Source: Treponema sp. (GTDB taxonomy: Bacteria; Spirochaetota; Spirochaetia; Treponematales; Treponemataceae). From it: 49,257 nucleotides of DNA. The position numbers and the translations under genes are program-made. Below, in pieces: positions 1 to 7,104 of this stretch. The notes beneath the pieces were generated by a model that saw only the letters and a program-made list of their open reading frames with translations, was not told the origin of the DNA and ran no database searches. How positions within the stretch are numbered: the stretch's first letter is position 1; the number at the start of each line of letters is the position of its first letter. Where the stretch lies: contig JAKSTI010000016.1 in NCBI GenBank assembly GCA_024402665.1, forward strand, positions 1 to 49,257. The letters run 5' to 3'.

Positions 1-452
1 CTCGTGCAAATATCATGTGGGCTGGTATGGTTGCTCATAATAATATTGTTGGTGTTGGCCGCTCTCAGGACTGGAACAGCCACGGTATTGAACATGAACT
101 TTCTGGTATGTATGACTGTGCTCACGGTGCTGGACTTGCTGTTATTATGCCAGCATGGATGACATTTGTTATGAAACATGATGTTATGCGTTTTGCTCAA
201 TTTGCAGTTCGTGTATGGGGATGCAAGATGGATTTTTCTAATCCAGAAAAAACTGCCCGTGAAGGTATTGCGGCATTCCGTTCTTTCTTAAATTCAATTG
301 GTATGCCTTCAAAAATGAGTGAAGTTGGTGGTAAGGCAGAAGATATTCCTCAGCTTGTAAAGAACTTTGGTCTTCCAGAAGGTGGTCGTACAGGTGGTTT
401 CGTAAATCTTTCCAGCGACGATATTGCAGAAATCTATAAATTGGCATTGTAA
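1..452 (+). CDS. Iron-containing alcohol dehydrogenase, C-terminal part (5' truncated by window edge)
   Basis: The reading frame is open from base 3, so this is the C-terminal ~149 residues of a longer protein that begins outside the window. The segments GIEHELSG and AHGAGLAV match the metal-binding histidines of group III Fe-dependent alcohol dehydrogenases of the butanol dehydrogenase/YqhD type, which reduce aldehydes with NAD(P)H in the cytosol. The text around them (GRSQDWNSHGIEHE, then a PAWM motif) is typical of that family. The gene ends 15 bp before the next one, which has its own GGAGG ribosome site, so the two are probably co-transcribed. Substrate cannot be told from this part. Confidence 0.9.
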   Translation, partial: RANIMWAGMVAHNNIVGVGRSQDWNSHGIEHELSGMYDCAHGAGLAVIMPAWMTFVMKHDVMRFAQFAVRVWGCKMDFSNPEKTAREGIAAFRSFLNSIGMPSKMSEVGGKAEDIPQLVKNFGLPEGGRTGGFVNLSSDDIAEIYKLAL

Positions 453-467
453 TTTCTGGAGGTAATA

Positions 468-1463
468 ATGAAAGCCTTATTTATTGGTGGAACAGGAACA
501 ATTTCTATGGCAATTTCTAAACTTCTTTTGCAGAAGGGATGGGAATTGTATCTCTTAAATAGAGGAAATCGTAATATTCCAGAATTGAAAGGTGCAAAAT
601 TCATCACAGTTGATGTAAATGATGAAGCCGCAGTTGCAAAAGCAATTGAAGGATTGCATTTTGATGTTGTTGGTGAATTTATTGGTTTTGTTCCTTCTCA
701 GCTTGAACGGGATTACAGACTTTTCAAAGGAAAATGTAATCAGTTTATTTATATCAGTTCGGCATCAGCTTATCAAAAACCATTAAGTAATGTTGTTGTT
801 TCTGAAAAAACACCTCTTGCTAATCCTTACTGGGAATATTCAAGAAATAAAATTGCCTGTGAAGACTATTTAATGAAACTTTACAGAGATGAAGGGTTCC
901 CTGTTACTATTGTTCGTCCAAGTCACACTTATGATGAACGTTCTGTTCCTCTTGGCGTCCATGGAGATAAGGGCAGCTGGCAGGTTGTAAAACGAATTAA
1001 GGAAGGAAAACCAGTTATTATTCATGGTGATGGATTAAGCTGGTGGACTATTACTCATAATTCTGACTTTGCAAAAGGTTATGTTGGTCTTATGGGAAAT
1101 ATTCACGCAATTGGTGAAGCAGTTCAGATTACTAGTGATGAAAGTGTTACCTGGAATCAGATTTATGAATGCATTGCCAGAACTCTTGGCGTAAAATTGA
1201 ATCCTGTTTATGTAAGTTCAAAATATCTTGCAGATCACAGCAATTACGATTTTACAGGAAGTTTAATTGGAGACAAAGCAAACTCAGTTATTTTTGACTG
1301 CAGTAAATTAAAATCTCTTGTACCTGATTTTGTTGCTACAAAGCGGGCTGATCAGGGAATTGCAGAAACTTTGGAATATGTTCTTGCTCATCCAGAATGT
1401 CAGACAGAAGATCCTGAATTTGACAAATGGTGCGACAAGATTATTTGCGATCTTTCTAAATAA
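468..1463 (+). CDS. NAD-dependent epimerase/dehydratase family protein (extended SDR)
   Basis: A 331-residue cytosolic protein. It opens with a Rossmann nucleotide-binding motif (GGTGTIS, residues 7-13) and a basic residue after strand 2 (LNRGN), and it has the extended-SDR catalytic YxxxK as YSRNK near residue 125. This is the architecture of nucleotide-sugar epimerases and of CSP41-like proteins; the actual substrate is unknown. The start is supported by CTGGAGG ending 6 nt before the ATG. It sits between an Fe-alcohol dehydrogenase and a classical SDR, with gaps of 15 and 14 bp, suggesting one operon for carbonyl or sugar oxidoreduction. Confidence 0.85.
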   Translation: MKALFIGGTGTISMAISKLLLQKGWELYLLNRGNRNIPELKGAKFITVDVNDEAAVAKAIEGLHFDVVGEFIGFVPSQLERDYRLFKGKCNQFIYISSASAYQKPLSNVVVSEKTPLANPYWEYSRNKIACEDYLMKLYRDEGFPVTIVRPSHTYDERSVPLGVHGDKGSWQVVKRIKEGKPVIIHGDGLSWWTITHNSDFAKGYVGLMGNIHAIGEAVQITSDESVTWNQIYECIARTLGVKLNPVYVSSKYLADHSNYDFTGSLIGDKANSVIFDCSKLKSLVPDFVATKRADQGIAETLEYVLAHPECQTEDPEFDKWCDKIICDLSK

Positions 1464-1477
1464 AATTGGGGGAAATC

Positions 1478-2224
1478 ATGGTAGATGTAAAAGGAAAATG
1501 GGCACTTGTTACAGGCGCTAACCGAGGAATAGGTTATAGAATTGCAAAATTTATGGCTTCTAATGGCTGTAATTTAATTTTGCATTCAAGAAGTCTTGAA
1601 CATACTGCAAAAGTCCTTGAAGAAGTAAAATCAATGGGTGTTGAAGCTTATGACATTGCTGCAGAACTTTCAGATCCTTCTCAGGTTCAGAAAATGATTG
1701 ATGCAATTAAAGCAAAAGGAACTCAGGTTGACATTTTGTTCAACGATGCTGCAGTTCAGATTGCTTACCGTGTTGATTATTATAAAACTCCGGTTGATGA
1801 TTATTCACAGAGTTTTTATATCAATACAATTGCACCAATGATGCTTTGTTATGCTTTTATTCCTCCAATGATTGAAAGAGGATTTGGTCGTGTAATTAAT
1901 ACAACATCGGGAATCAGAAATGAACCGGAACAGGCCGGATACAGTGCAAGTAAAGCGGCTTTGGATAAAGTAACACTTGATCTTGCTGGTAAAGTTGATG
2001 GAACAGATGTAATTATCAGTTTGACAGATCCAGGCTGGTGTAGAACAGATTTAGGTGGTCCAAATGCTCCAAATGATCCAGACAGTGTAATTCCTGGAAT
2101 TTGTGTTGGTGCTTTTGTTGATGATAAAATCAGCGGACGAAACCTTGGTGCTCAGGGCTTTGTTGGAATGACTCTTGAAGCTGCCTGTGAAAAAGCAAAA
2201 ACTTATCCTCAGTTGTTCAAATAA
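1478..2224 (+). CDS. SDR family oxidoreductase (classical short-chain dehydrogenase)
   Basis: A 248-residue classical short-chain dehydrogenase. It has TGANRGIG for the cofactor loop near residues 12-19, an NDAA segment equivalent to the NAG motif, a catalytic Ser in TTSG, and YSASK as the catalytic Tyr-Lys pair. Start: the frame extends upstream to a TTG at 1466, but the ATG at 1478 lies at a normal distance from a GGGGGAA ribosome site and gives a standard N-terminus. It is the last gene of the Fe-ADH/epimerase/SDR operon and is followed by a strong terminator. The substrate is not predictable. Confidence 0.87.
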   Translation: MVDVKGKWALVTGANRGIGYRIAKFMASNGCNLILHSRSLEHTAKVLEEVKSMGVEAYDIAAELSDPSQVQKMIDAIKAKGTQVDILFNDAAVQIAYRVDYYKTPVDDYSQSFYINTIAPMMLCYAFIPPMIERGFGRVINTTSGIRNEPEQAGYSASKAALDKVTLDLAGKVDGTDVIISLTDPGWCRTDLGGPNAPNDPDSVIPGICVGAFVDDKISGRNLGAQGFVGMTLEAACEKAKTYPQLFK

Positions 2225-2255
2225 TCTGTAAGATACAGAAAATTGAACTTTTGAA

Positions 2256-2288
2256 AGCGGGTTTCATTTTGAAGCCCGCTTTTTTTTT
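2256..2288 (+). terminator. Rho-independent terminator of the Fe-ADH/epimerase/SDR operon
   Basis: A GC-rich stem (GCGGGTTTCA with TGAAGCCCGC, one G-U pair, 3-nt loop) is followed directly by eight T. It lies 30 bp after the SDR stop codon. Confidence 0.9.
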
Positions 2289-2313
2289 ATAATTGATTAT
2301 TCTTTTATTTCTA

Positions 2314-2319
2314 TATACT
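2314..2319 (+). promoter_or_regulatory. -10 element (TATACT) placed for a leaderless or near-leaderless transcript
   Basis: TATACT ends 8 nt before the ATG of the MoxR-type gene, so transcription should begin within a base or two of the start codon. No Shine-Dalgarno sequence precedes the ATG. A TTGATT at 2293-2298 could be the -35 with a short 15-bp spacer. Confidence 0.5.
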
Positions 2320-2327
2320 ATAGTTTT

Positions 2328-3386
2328 ATGACTATAAACGCCGCTCAGTTATTATTTATTTTGGAAAACACACCTGCATCCCAGAATATTATGCTTATGG
2401 GAAAACACGGTATTGGTAAATCTCGCATTCTTGAAGATTATTTTAATTCTAAAGGCAGTAAAGTTGTTACTTTATTTTTAGGACAGATGAGTGATCCTGG
2501 AGATTTAATTGGTCTTCCAGAAAAAAATGAGAAAACCGGAAAAACAGATTTTATGCTTCCTTACTGGTTTCCAACTGATGGCAAACCTGTTGTTTTATTT
2601 TTAGACGAATTGAATCGTGCCCGCCCGGAAGTTCTTCAGACAATTATGGATTTAACTTTGAACCGCAAACTTGCCGGTAAAGAATTGCCCGCTGGAAGTA
2701 GAATTATCAGTGCGGTTAATAACGGTAATGAGTATCAGTTAACAGATTTGGACCCGGCTTTGGTCAGCCGATTTAATATTTACGAATTTGCCCCAAGTGT
2801 TGAAGACTGGATTAATTGGGCAGAAAAAAGCGGAGTAGATTCAAGAGTCATTGCTTTTATAAAAGAAAATCCTGAATTTCTGGATAGTTTTGATAACGGT
2901 GAAGCAGAAAATCTTGAAAGAACACCAGACCGCCGAAGCTGGGAAAGAGTAAGCGAAATCCTTAAAAATTTTGACACTGTTTCTATTGAATTAAAACCTT
3001 TGATTTCTGGAATTATTGGCTCAGAAGCAACAGCTGTTTTCTTTGATTATGTTATCAGTGAAAAAACTCTTGCTGTAAAAAAAGTACTTACAGAAAATTT
3101 TTCATTAATTGAATCTGAAATCAGAGATATGGATATTACAGAAATCACTCAATTAAATAATTCAATTTTTAAGTACATTGAAGCTTTCAGTGCAGACTCA
3201 AGTTCTGATGAAGCAAAAAAAATTGCAGAAAATCTGAATCTGTATTTTGATCTTCTTAAATTAATTTCAAAAGAATATCAGATGCATTTTATAAGTCTTT
3301 GTTCTGCTCAGCTTTATCCAAAAACTCTTGTTTTTATAACAGAGCGCTGCAAGAATTTGTATTCAAAAATCCTGAATGCCATTTAA
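2328..3386 (+). CDS. MoxR-type AAA+ ATPase
   Basis: A 352-residue cytosolic AAA+ ATPase. The Walker A motif GKHGIGKS lies near residue 25 and Walker B VLFLDELNRA near residue 88, followed by a sensor-1 Asn region (SAVNNG). Short N-terminal and helical C-terminal parts fit MoxR-like ATPases, which act as chaperones with a VWA-domain partner to mature or remodel protein complexes. The partner is encoded immediately downstream (18-bp gap). The start is the first ATG, with no ribosome site but a -10 hexamer 8 nt upstream. The target of the pair is unknown. Confidence 0.85.
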   Translation: MTINAAQLLFILENTPASQNIMLMGKHGIGKSRILEDYFNSKGSKVVTLFLGQMSDPGDLIGLPEKNEKTGKTDFMLPYWFPTDGKPVVLFLDELNRARPEVLQTIMDLTLNRKLAGKELPAGSRIISAVNNGNEYQLTDLDPALVSRFNIYEFAPSVEDWINWAEKSGVDSRVIAFIKENPEFLDSFDNGEAENLERTPDRRSWERVSEILKNFDTVSIELKPLISGIIGSEATAVFFDYVISEKTLAVKKVLTENFSLIESEIRDMDITEITQLNNSIFKYIEAFSADSSSDEAKKIAENLNLYFDLLKLISKEYQMHFISLCSAQLYPKTLVFITERCKNLYSKILNAI

Positions 3387-3404
3387 TTTAAAATAATCAG
3401 ACTA

Positions 3405-4622
3405 ATGACTCAAATAGAACGCAACCTGAAACAAATAATTTCAAACTGGTTTTACTCAGAACCTCTGCTTTTTTCTGCAGTTTGCACCCACAAATTGCTG
3501 GAAAATCCACAGCTTTCAATCCCTATGCGTTCAGGAAATTTTCACATTGAATTTAATTCCACAATTTTAAGCAGTTTTTCAGACACTCTTGTAGAAGAAT
3601 ATTTGAAAATCGAAGTTTACAGAATTCTGCTGCTTCATCCTTATGCCAGACAGCCTTACAATGCAAAAAAATCAATTCTTCTTCTGGCCAGCGACACAAC
3701 TATTGCACAAATGCACAAATTGCCAGAAGGAATTATTTTGCCAGGTGTGGAATATATGAAAAGCAGAGATTCCGCTTATGCAAGAGCATTTGAAACACCC
3801 GGAAAAGTTTTTATGTATCAGGATTTGTCTTATGAAGAATGGTACAAAAAAATTTATGAACTGATTGCGGCAACTAAAAAAGGCCAGAATGCTGGTGGAA
3901 GTGATGAGCAGACAGAAAATCTTCTGGTGGTGGCTGATGAAAGTGCGGCTTTGTGGGAAGAAAATGAAGACGCTCAGAACAAAATAAAAGATGAAATTAA
4001 AAAGGCCGAAGTTGATGATGGATGGGGTGGCCTTGGTGGAGAACAGAAGCGAACTTTACAGGAAGAAACAGATTTCTCTTTTGACTACAGACGGGTCCTT
4101 TCAAAATTCCGTGCAAACATTGTAAGTGCCAGCAGAAATCTTACAAGGATGAAACCTAACAGACGCTTTGGTTTTAAGGCAATGGGCAGCCGTTATGAAA
4201 GAAAAGCAAATATATTAATTGCAGTTGATGTAAGCGGTTCTATTACAGATGAAAGTTTCAATCATTTTTATAAAGCAATTAAAAATATTTTTTTCCTGGG
4301 AATTATTGAAAAAATAGACGTTATCTTTTTTGACACAAATTTGAAAAATACAAAACCTGTTACTTTTAAAAAGAAAGTTGATCTTGGCCAAATCAAAGGG
4401 CGTGGTGGAACTAATTTTCAGCCGGCAATTAATTTTTACTTTGAAAACAAAATGGAGTATAATGGATTAATCATTTTTACAGATGGTCAGGGACAGATTC
4501 CTGTTATGTCTGGAAATGGTGCCAATATTTTGTGGATTATTTCAAGCCGCGTAGATTATGAAAAATGCCGTCAGTGGATAAATAATCTTCCTGGAAATAA
4601 ATCTACTTATCTTCCATTTTAA
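3405..4622 (+). CDS. VWA-like domain protein (DUF2201 type), partner of the MoxR ATPase
   Basis: A 405-residue protein in two parts. The C-terminal half is a von Willebrand A-like fold with an intact metal site: DVSGS near residue 274, a Thr in GRGGTNFQP, and an Asp in IFTDGQG. The N-terminal ~130 residues resemble the putative-metallopeptidase region of DUF2201 proteins, but the expected HExxH is not visible: the equivalent stretch reads IEVYRILLLHP. A charged linker (about residues 165-215) joins the halves. In MoxR-VWA pairs the VWA protein is thought to deliver or bind the client complex. The predicted peptidase region is probably inactive. Confidence 0.83.
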   Translation: MTQIERNLKQIISNWFYSEPLLFSAVCTHKLLENPQLSIPMRSGNFHIEFNSTILSSFSDTLVEEYLKIEVYRILLLHPYARQPYNAKKSILLLASDTTIAQMHKLPEGIILPGVEYMKSRDSAYARAFETPGKVFMYQDLSYEEWYKKIYELIAATKKGQNAGGSDEQTENLLVVADESAALWEENEDAQNKIKDEIKKAEVDDGWGGLGGEQKRTLQEETDFSFDYRRVLSKFRANIVSASRNLTRMKPNRRFGFKAMGSRYERKANILIAVDVSGSITDESFNHFYKAIKNIFFLGIIEKIDVIFFDTNLKNTKPVTFKKKVDLGQIKGRGGTNFQPAINFYFENKMEYNGLIIFTDGQGQIPVMSGNGANILWIISSRVDYEKCRQWINNLPGNKSTYLPF

Positions 4623-4644
4623 TGGAATCTTTACAGGAGCGCTT

Positions 4645-5085
4645 ATGCAGAAACTGGAAGAATCTGTAATAAAAGATTTAATTGAAAAAGCAATTTCCAT
4701 GTTAGATTTTGCCTATGTTCCATATTCAAACTATACTGTAGGTGCAGCTTTACTTTCTAAAAATGACAAAATTTTTACCGGCTGTAATATTGAAAATGCT
4801 GCTTTTGGACCATCAAACTGTGCAGAACGAACAGCTTTTTTTAAGGCAGTAAGTGAAGGCGTAAAAACATTTAAGGCTATTGCGGTTGTGGGCGGTCCTT
4901 CAAAAAAGATAACAGATTATTGTTCTCCATGTGGAGTCTGCCGTCAGGTTATGAGAGAATTCTGTGATGACGATTTTATTATAATCAGTGCAAAATCAAA
5001 GGATGATTATAAACTTTATACATTAAAAGACCTTCTTCCACAAAGTTTCAAACCAGAAGGTGAAATAGGAGCTACTGCAAAATAA
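4645..5085 (+). CDS. cdd: Cytidine deaminase
   Basis: A 146-residue zinc-dependent cytidine deaminase converting cytidine or deoxycytidine to the uridine form in pyrimidine salvage. The zinc and catalytic residues are in CAERTAFF (Cys-Ala-Glu) and PCGVCRQV (PCxxC), and the N-terminal substrate motif VPYSNYTVGAAL is typical of the homotetrameric class. The start is supported by CAGGAG 6 nt upstream. Its stop codon overlaps the start of the next gene by one base (TAATG), so the two are translationally coupled. Confidence 0.95.
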   Translation: MQKLEESVIKDLIEKAISMLDFAYVPYSNYTVGAALLSKNDKIFTGCNIENAAFGPSNCAERTAFFKAVSEGVKTFKAIAVVGGPSKKITDYCSPCGVCRQVMREFCDDDFIIISAKSKDDYKLYTLKDLLPQSFKPEGEIGATAK

Positions 5086-5693
5086 TGTTTGATGACAAAG
5101 AATCAGATTTCTGGAAAGAACAGTTTATTCATTATCAGCATAGAAATATGACAAGAGTAGGTGCCCAAAGACTTAGTTTGTCTGAAGTTCCACAAGCCAT
5201 CAATGAATTTGAAAAAAATCATCCGGAGGTAGTTGCAAAAACTACAGATAATTCTTCCTACATCACATGGGAAACTTCTGTAACTCCAACTGTAAAACTC
5301 AGAGTATTTTTTCAGTCACAGATTAAACTTAGTCTCCTTCAGATTTCAGACGGGGATCCTGTTAAAATCTGCGATGCTAAATTTCCATATAATCCTTTTC
5401 CAGAGATTCAGTCTTTTCTGGAACACATCCCTCAGTACAAGAAAGAACTGGAGCAGCTTCTTAAAGATAATATGAAGCTTTCCAAAAAACAGAAAATAGC
5501 CGGTGAATTTATTAAAGCTTATGCTGCTTCTTTAATTCCCACAGATGTTTATTTATGGCAGCTTGTTCCAGAAAAAGAAGGGTATTTACTCAAACTGACA
5601 GAAATGAAAACTTCAGAAGAAAAAAGAATTTCACTTGATTTGGAAAACTTTAAATCACAGTTAGATAAAGAATTTAATAATATGTTGCAATAA
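5085..5693 (+). CDS. Conserved hypothetical protein
   Basis: A 202-residue protein that I do not recognise. It has no signal peptide or membrane segment and is rich in charged residues. The C-terminal half (from about residue 130) contains many Lys and Glu and could be helical. The start codon overlaps the stop of the cytidine deaminase by one base, so it is probably translated by coupling. No catalytic motif stands out, so no function is assigned. Confidence 0.6.
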   Translation: MFDDKESDFWKEQFIHYQHRNMTRVGAQRLSLSEVPQAINEFEKNHPEVVAKTTDNSSYITWETSVTPTVKLRVFFQSQIKLSLLQISDGDPVKICDAKFPYNPFPEIQSFLEHIPQYKKELEQLLKDNMKLSKKQKIAGEFIKAYAASLIPTDVYLWQLVPEKEGYLLKLTEMKTSEEKRISLDLENFKSQLDKEFNNMLQ

Positions 5694-5732
5694 TATGCAA
5701 AAAGTAGTATATTTTTTGTATATTTATGCAAT
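5684..5732 (+). promoter_or_regulatory. Two ARG-box-like operators around the argG promoter
   Basis: The site 5715-5732 matches the 18-bp ArgR consensus TNTGNATWWWWATNCANA at 17 of 18 positions and covers the predicted transcription start. A second site at 5684-5701, centred 31 bp upstream (about three helical turns), covers the -35 with two departures. This fits arginine-dependent repression by ArgR/AhrC. No argR gene is in the window. Confidence 0.5.
5685..5713 (+). promoter_or_regulatory. Predicted promoter of argG
   Basis: TTGCAA (5685-5690) and TATATT (5708-5713) are separated by exactly 17 bp, which places transcription start near 5720. The -35 overlaps the last codons of the upstream gene. 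Confidence 0.65.
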
Positions 5733-5756
5733 TAAATGCCGTTACGGAGGATTAGT

Positions 5757-7022
5757 ATGGCAAAAGATAAAGTAATTTTAGCTTATTCTGGTGGACTTGA
5801 TACAACTGTTATCATCCCATGGCTCAAAGAAAATTATGATTATGATGTAATCGCTGTTTGTATTGACGTTGGTCAGGGCGATGACTGGGAAGCAATTAAA
5901 TCACGTGCTTTGAAAACTGGTGCTGCTGCATGTTATGTAGTAGATGCTCGTGAAGAATATATTACAGATTATATCTGGCCTGCTGTAAAAGCAAATGCTG
6001 TTTACGAAGATGAATATCTTTTGGGAACATCTACAGCTCGTCCATTGATTGGTAAAATCCTTGTTGAATATGCTCGTCAGGAAAAAGCAGTTGCAATCTG
6101 TCACGGTGCTACAGGAAAAGGTAATGACCAGGTTCGTTTTGAACTTGCAATCAAAGCTTTTGCTCCAGATTTGAAAGTAATTGCTGCATGGCGTGATGAC
6201 AAATGGAACATGGATAGCCGCGAAGCAGAAATTAAATATCTTGAAGACCGCGGACTTGAAGTTCCAATGAAGAAAGATCAGTCATATTCTCGTGATGAAA
6301 ATATCTGGCACCTTTCTCATGAAGGTCTTGAACTTGAAAAGACAGAAAACGAACCAAACTACAAGCACATGCTTAAAAATACAACTGTTCCAGAAGAAGC
6401 ACCTGAAGAAGGCGAATATGTAACAATCGACTTTGAAAAAGGTATCCCAGTTGGATTGAACGGTAAAAAAATGGGCGCACTTGACCTCTTGAACGAATTG
6501 AACGTAATTGGTGGTCGCAATGGTGTTGGGCTTGTTGATATTTGTGAAAACCGTTGTGTTGGTATGAAATCTCGTGGTGTTTATGAAACTCCAGGTGGAG
6601 CAATTCTTTACTTTGCACACAGAATGATGGATCACATCTGTTTGGATCGCGAAACATATCATTACAAACAGCAGGTTTCTATCCGCATGGGTGAATTGAT
6701 TTACGATGGAAAATGGTTCACAACATTGATGGACGCTTGTCTTGCATTCATGGACAAAACAGAAGAAACTGTAACAGGTTGGGCTAAAGTTAAATTAATT
6801 AAAGGTTCAATCCGTGCTGCAGGTTCTGGATCTAAATACAGCTTGTACAATGAAAGTTTGGCATCATTCACAACTGGTGAATTGTATAACCACAAAGATG
6901 CTGAAGGATTTATCACATTGTTCGGTCTTCCATTAAAAGCAAGAGCTATGATGGAACAGAGAGTAGGTGAAGGTCAGGCTGTAAAAGAAAGCAAGAACTT
7001 GAAAAAACGTCCTACTGAGTAA
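5757..7022 (+). CDS. argG: Argininosuccinate synthase
   Basis: A 421-residue cytosolic enzyme that joins citrulline and aspartate, using ATP, to argininosuccinate in arginine synthesis. The N-type ATP-pyrophosphatase P-loop AYSGGLDTT lies at residues 8-16. Further family segments are GTSTARPLI, HGATGKGNDQVRFE, and the citrulline/aspartate-binding region after it. Start: an upstream in-frame ATG exists at 5736, but GGAGG at 5746-5750 lies correctly for the ATG at 5757, and the family N-terminus begins there. It stands alone behind its own promoter and is closed by a strong terminator. Codon choice (AAC, GGT, CGT) suggests good expression. Confidence 0.95.
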   Translation: MAKDKVILAYSGGLDTTVIIPWLKENYDYDVIAVCIDVGQGDDWEAIKSRALKTGAAACYVVDAREEYITDYIWPAVKANAVYEDEYLLGTSTARPLIGKILVEYARQEKAVAICHGATGKGNDQVRFELAIKAFAPDLKVIAAWRDDKWNMDSREAEIKYLEDRGLEVPMKKDQSYSRDENIWHLSHEGLELEKTENEPNYKHMLKNTTVPEEAPEEGEYVTIDFEKGIPVGLNGKKMGALDLLNELNVIGGRNGVGLVDICENRCVGMKSRGVYETPGGAILYFAHRMMDHICLDRETYHYKQQVSIRMGELIYDGKWFTTLMDACLAFMDKTEETVTGWAKVKLIKGSIRAAGSGSKYSLYNESLASFTTGELYNHKDAEGFITLFGLPLKARAMMEQRVGEGQAVKESKNLKKRPTE

Positions 7023-7058
7023 TCATAAAATTTGGAATCTGAAATAGAGATTTTAATA

Positions 7059-7104
7059 GCCGCTGCACTAAGATTTGAAATTAAAGTGCAGCGGCTTTTT
7101 TTTT
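7059..7104. terminator. Bidirectional Rho-independent terminator between argG and the GGDEF gene
   Basis: A perfect 11-bp stem (GCCGCTGCACT with AGTGCAGCGGC) is followed by nine T. The converging minus-strand gene ends inside it (7103), so it probably serves both; an A-rich stretch on the left side gives a weaker U-run for the minus strand. Confidence 0.9.

Noticed and set aside
5736..5756. Upstream ATG of argG at 5736
   Set aside because: It precedes the GGAGG ribosome site and adds residues outside the family N-terminus; 5757 is correctly spaced.
6282..6662. Minus-strand open frames inside argG and similar frames opposite other genes
   Set aside because: They lie fully within strongly conserved genes, have no ribosome sites and show Phe/Cys/Thr-rich composition typical of antisense frames.
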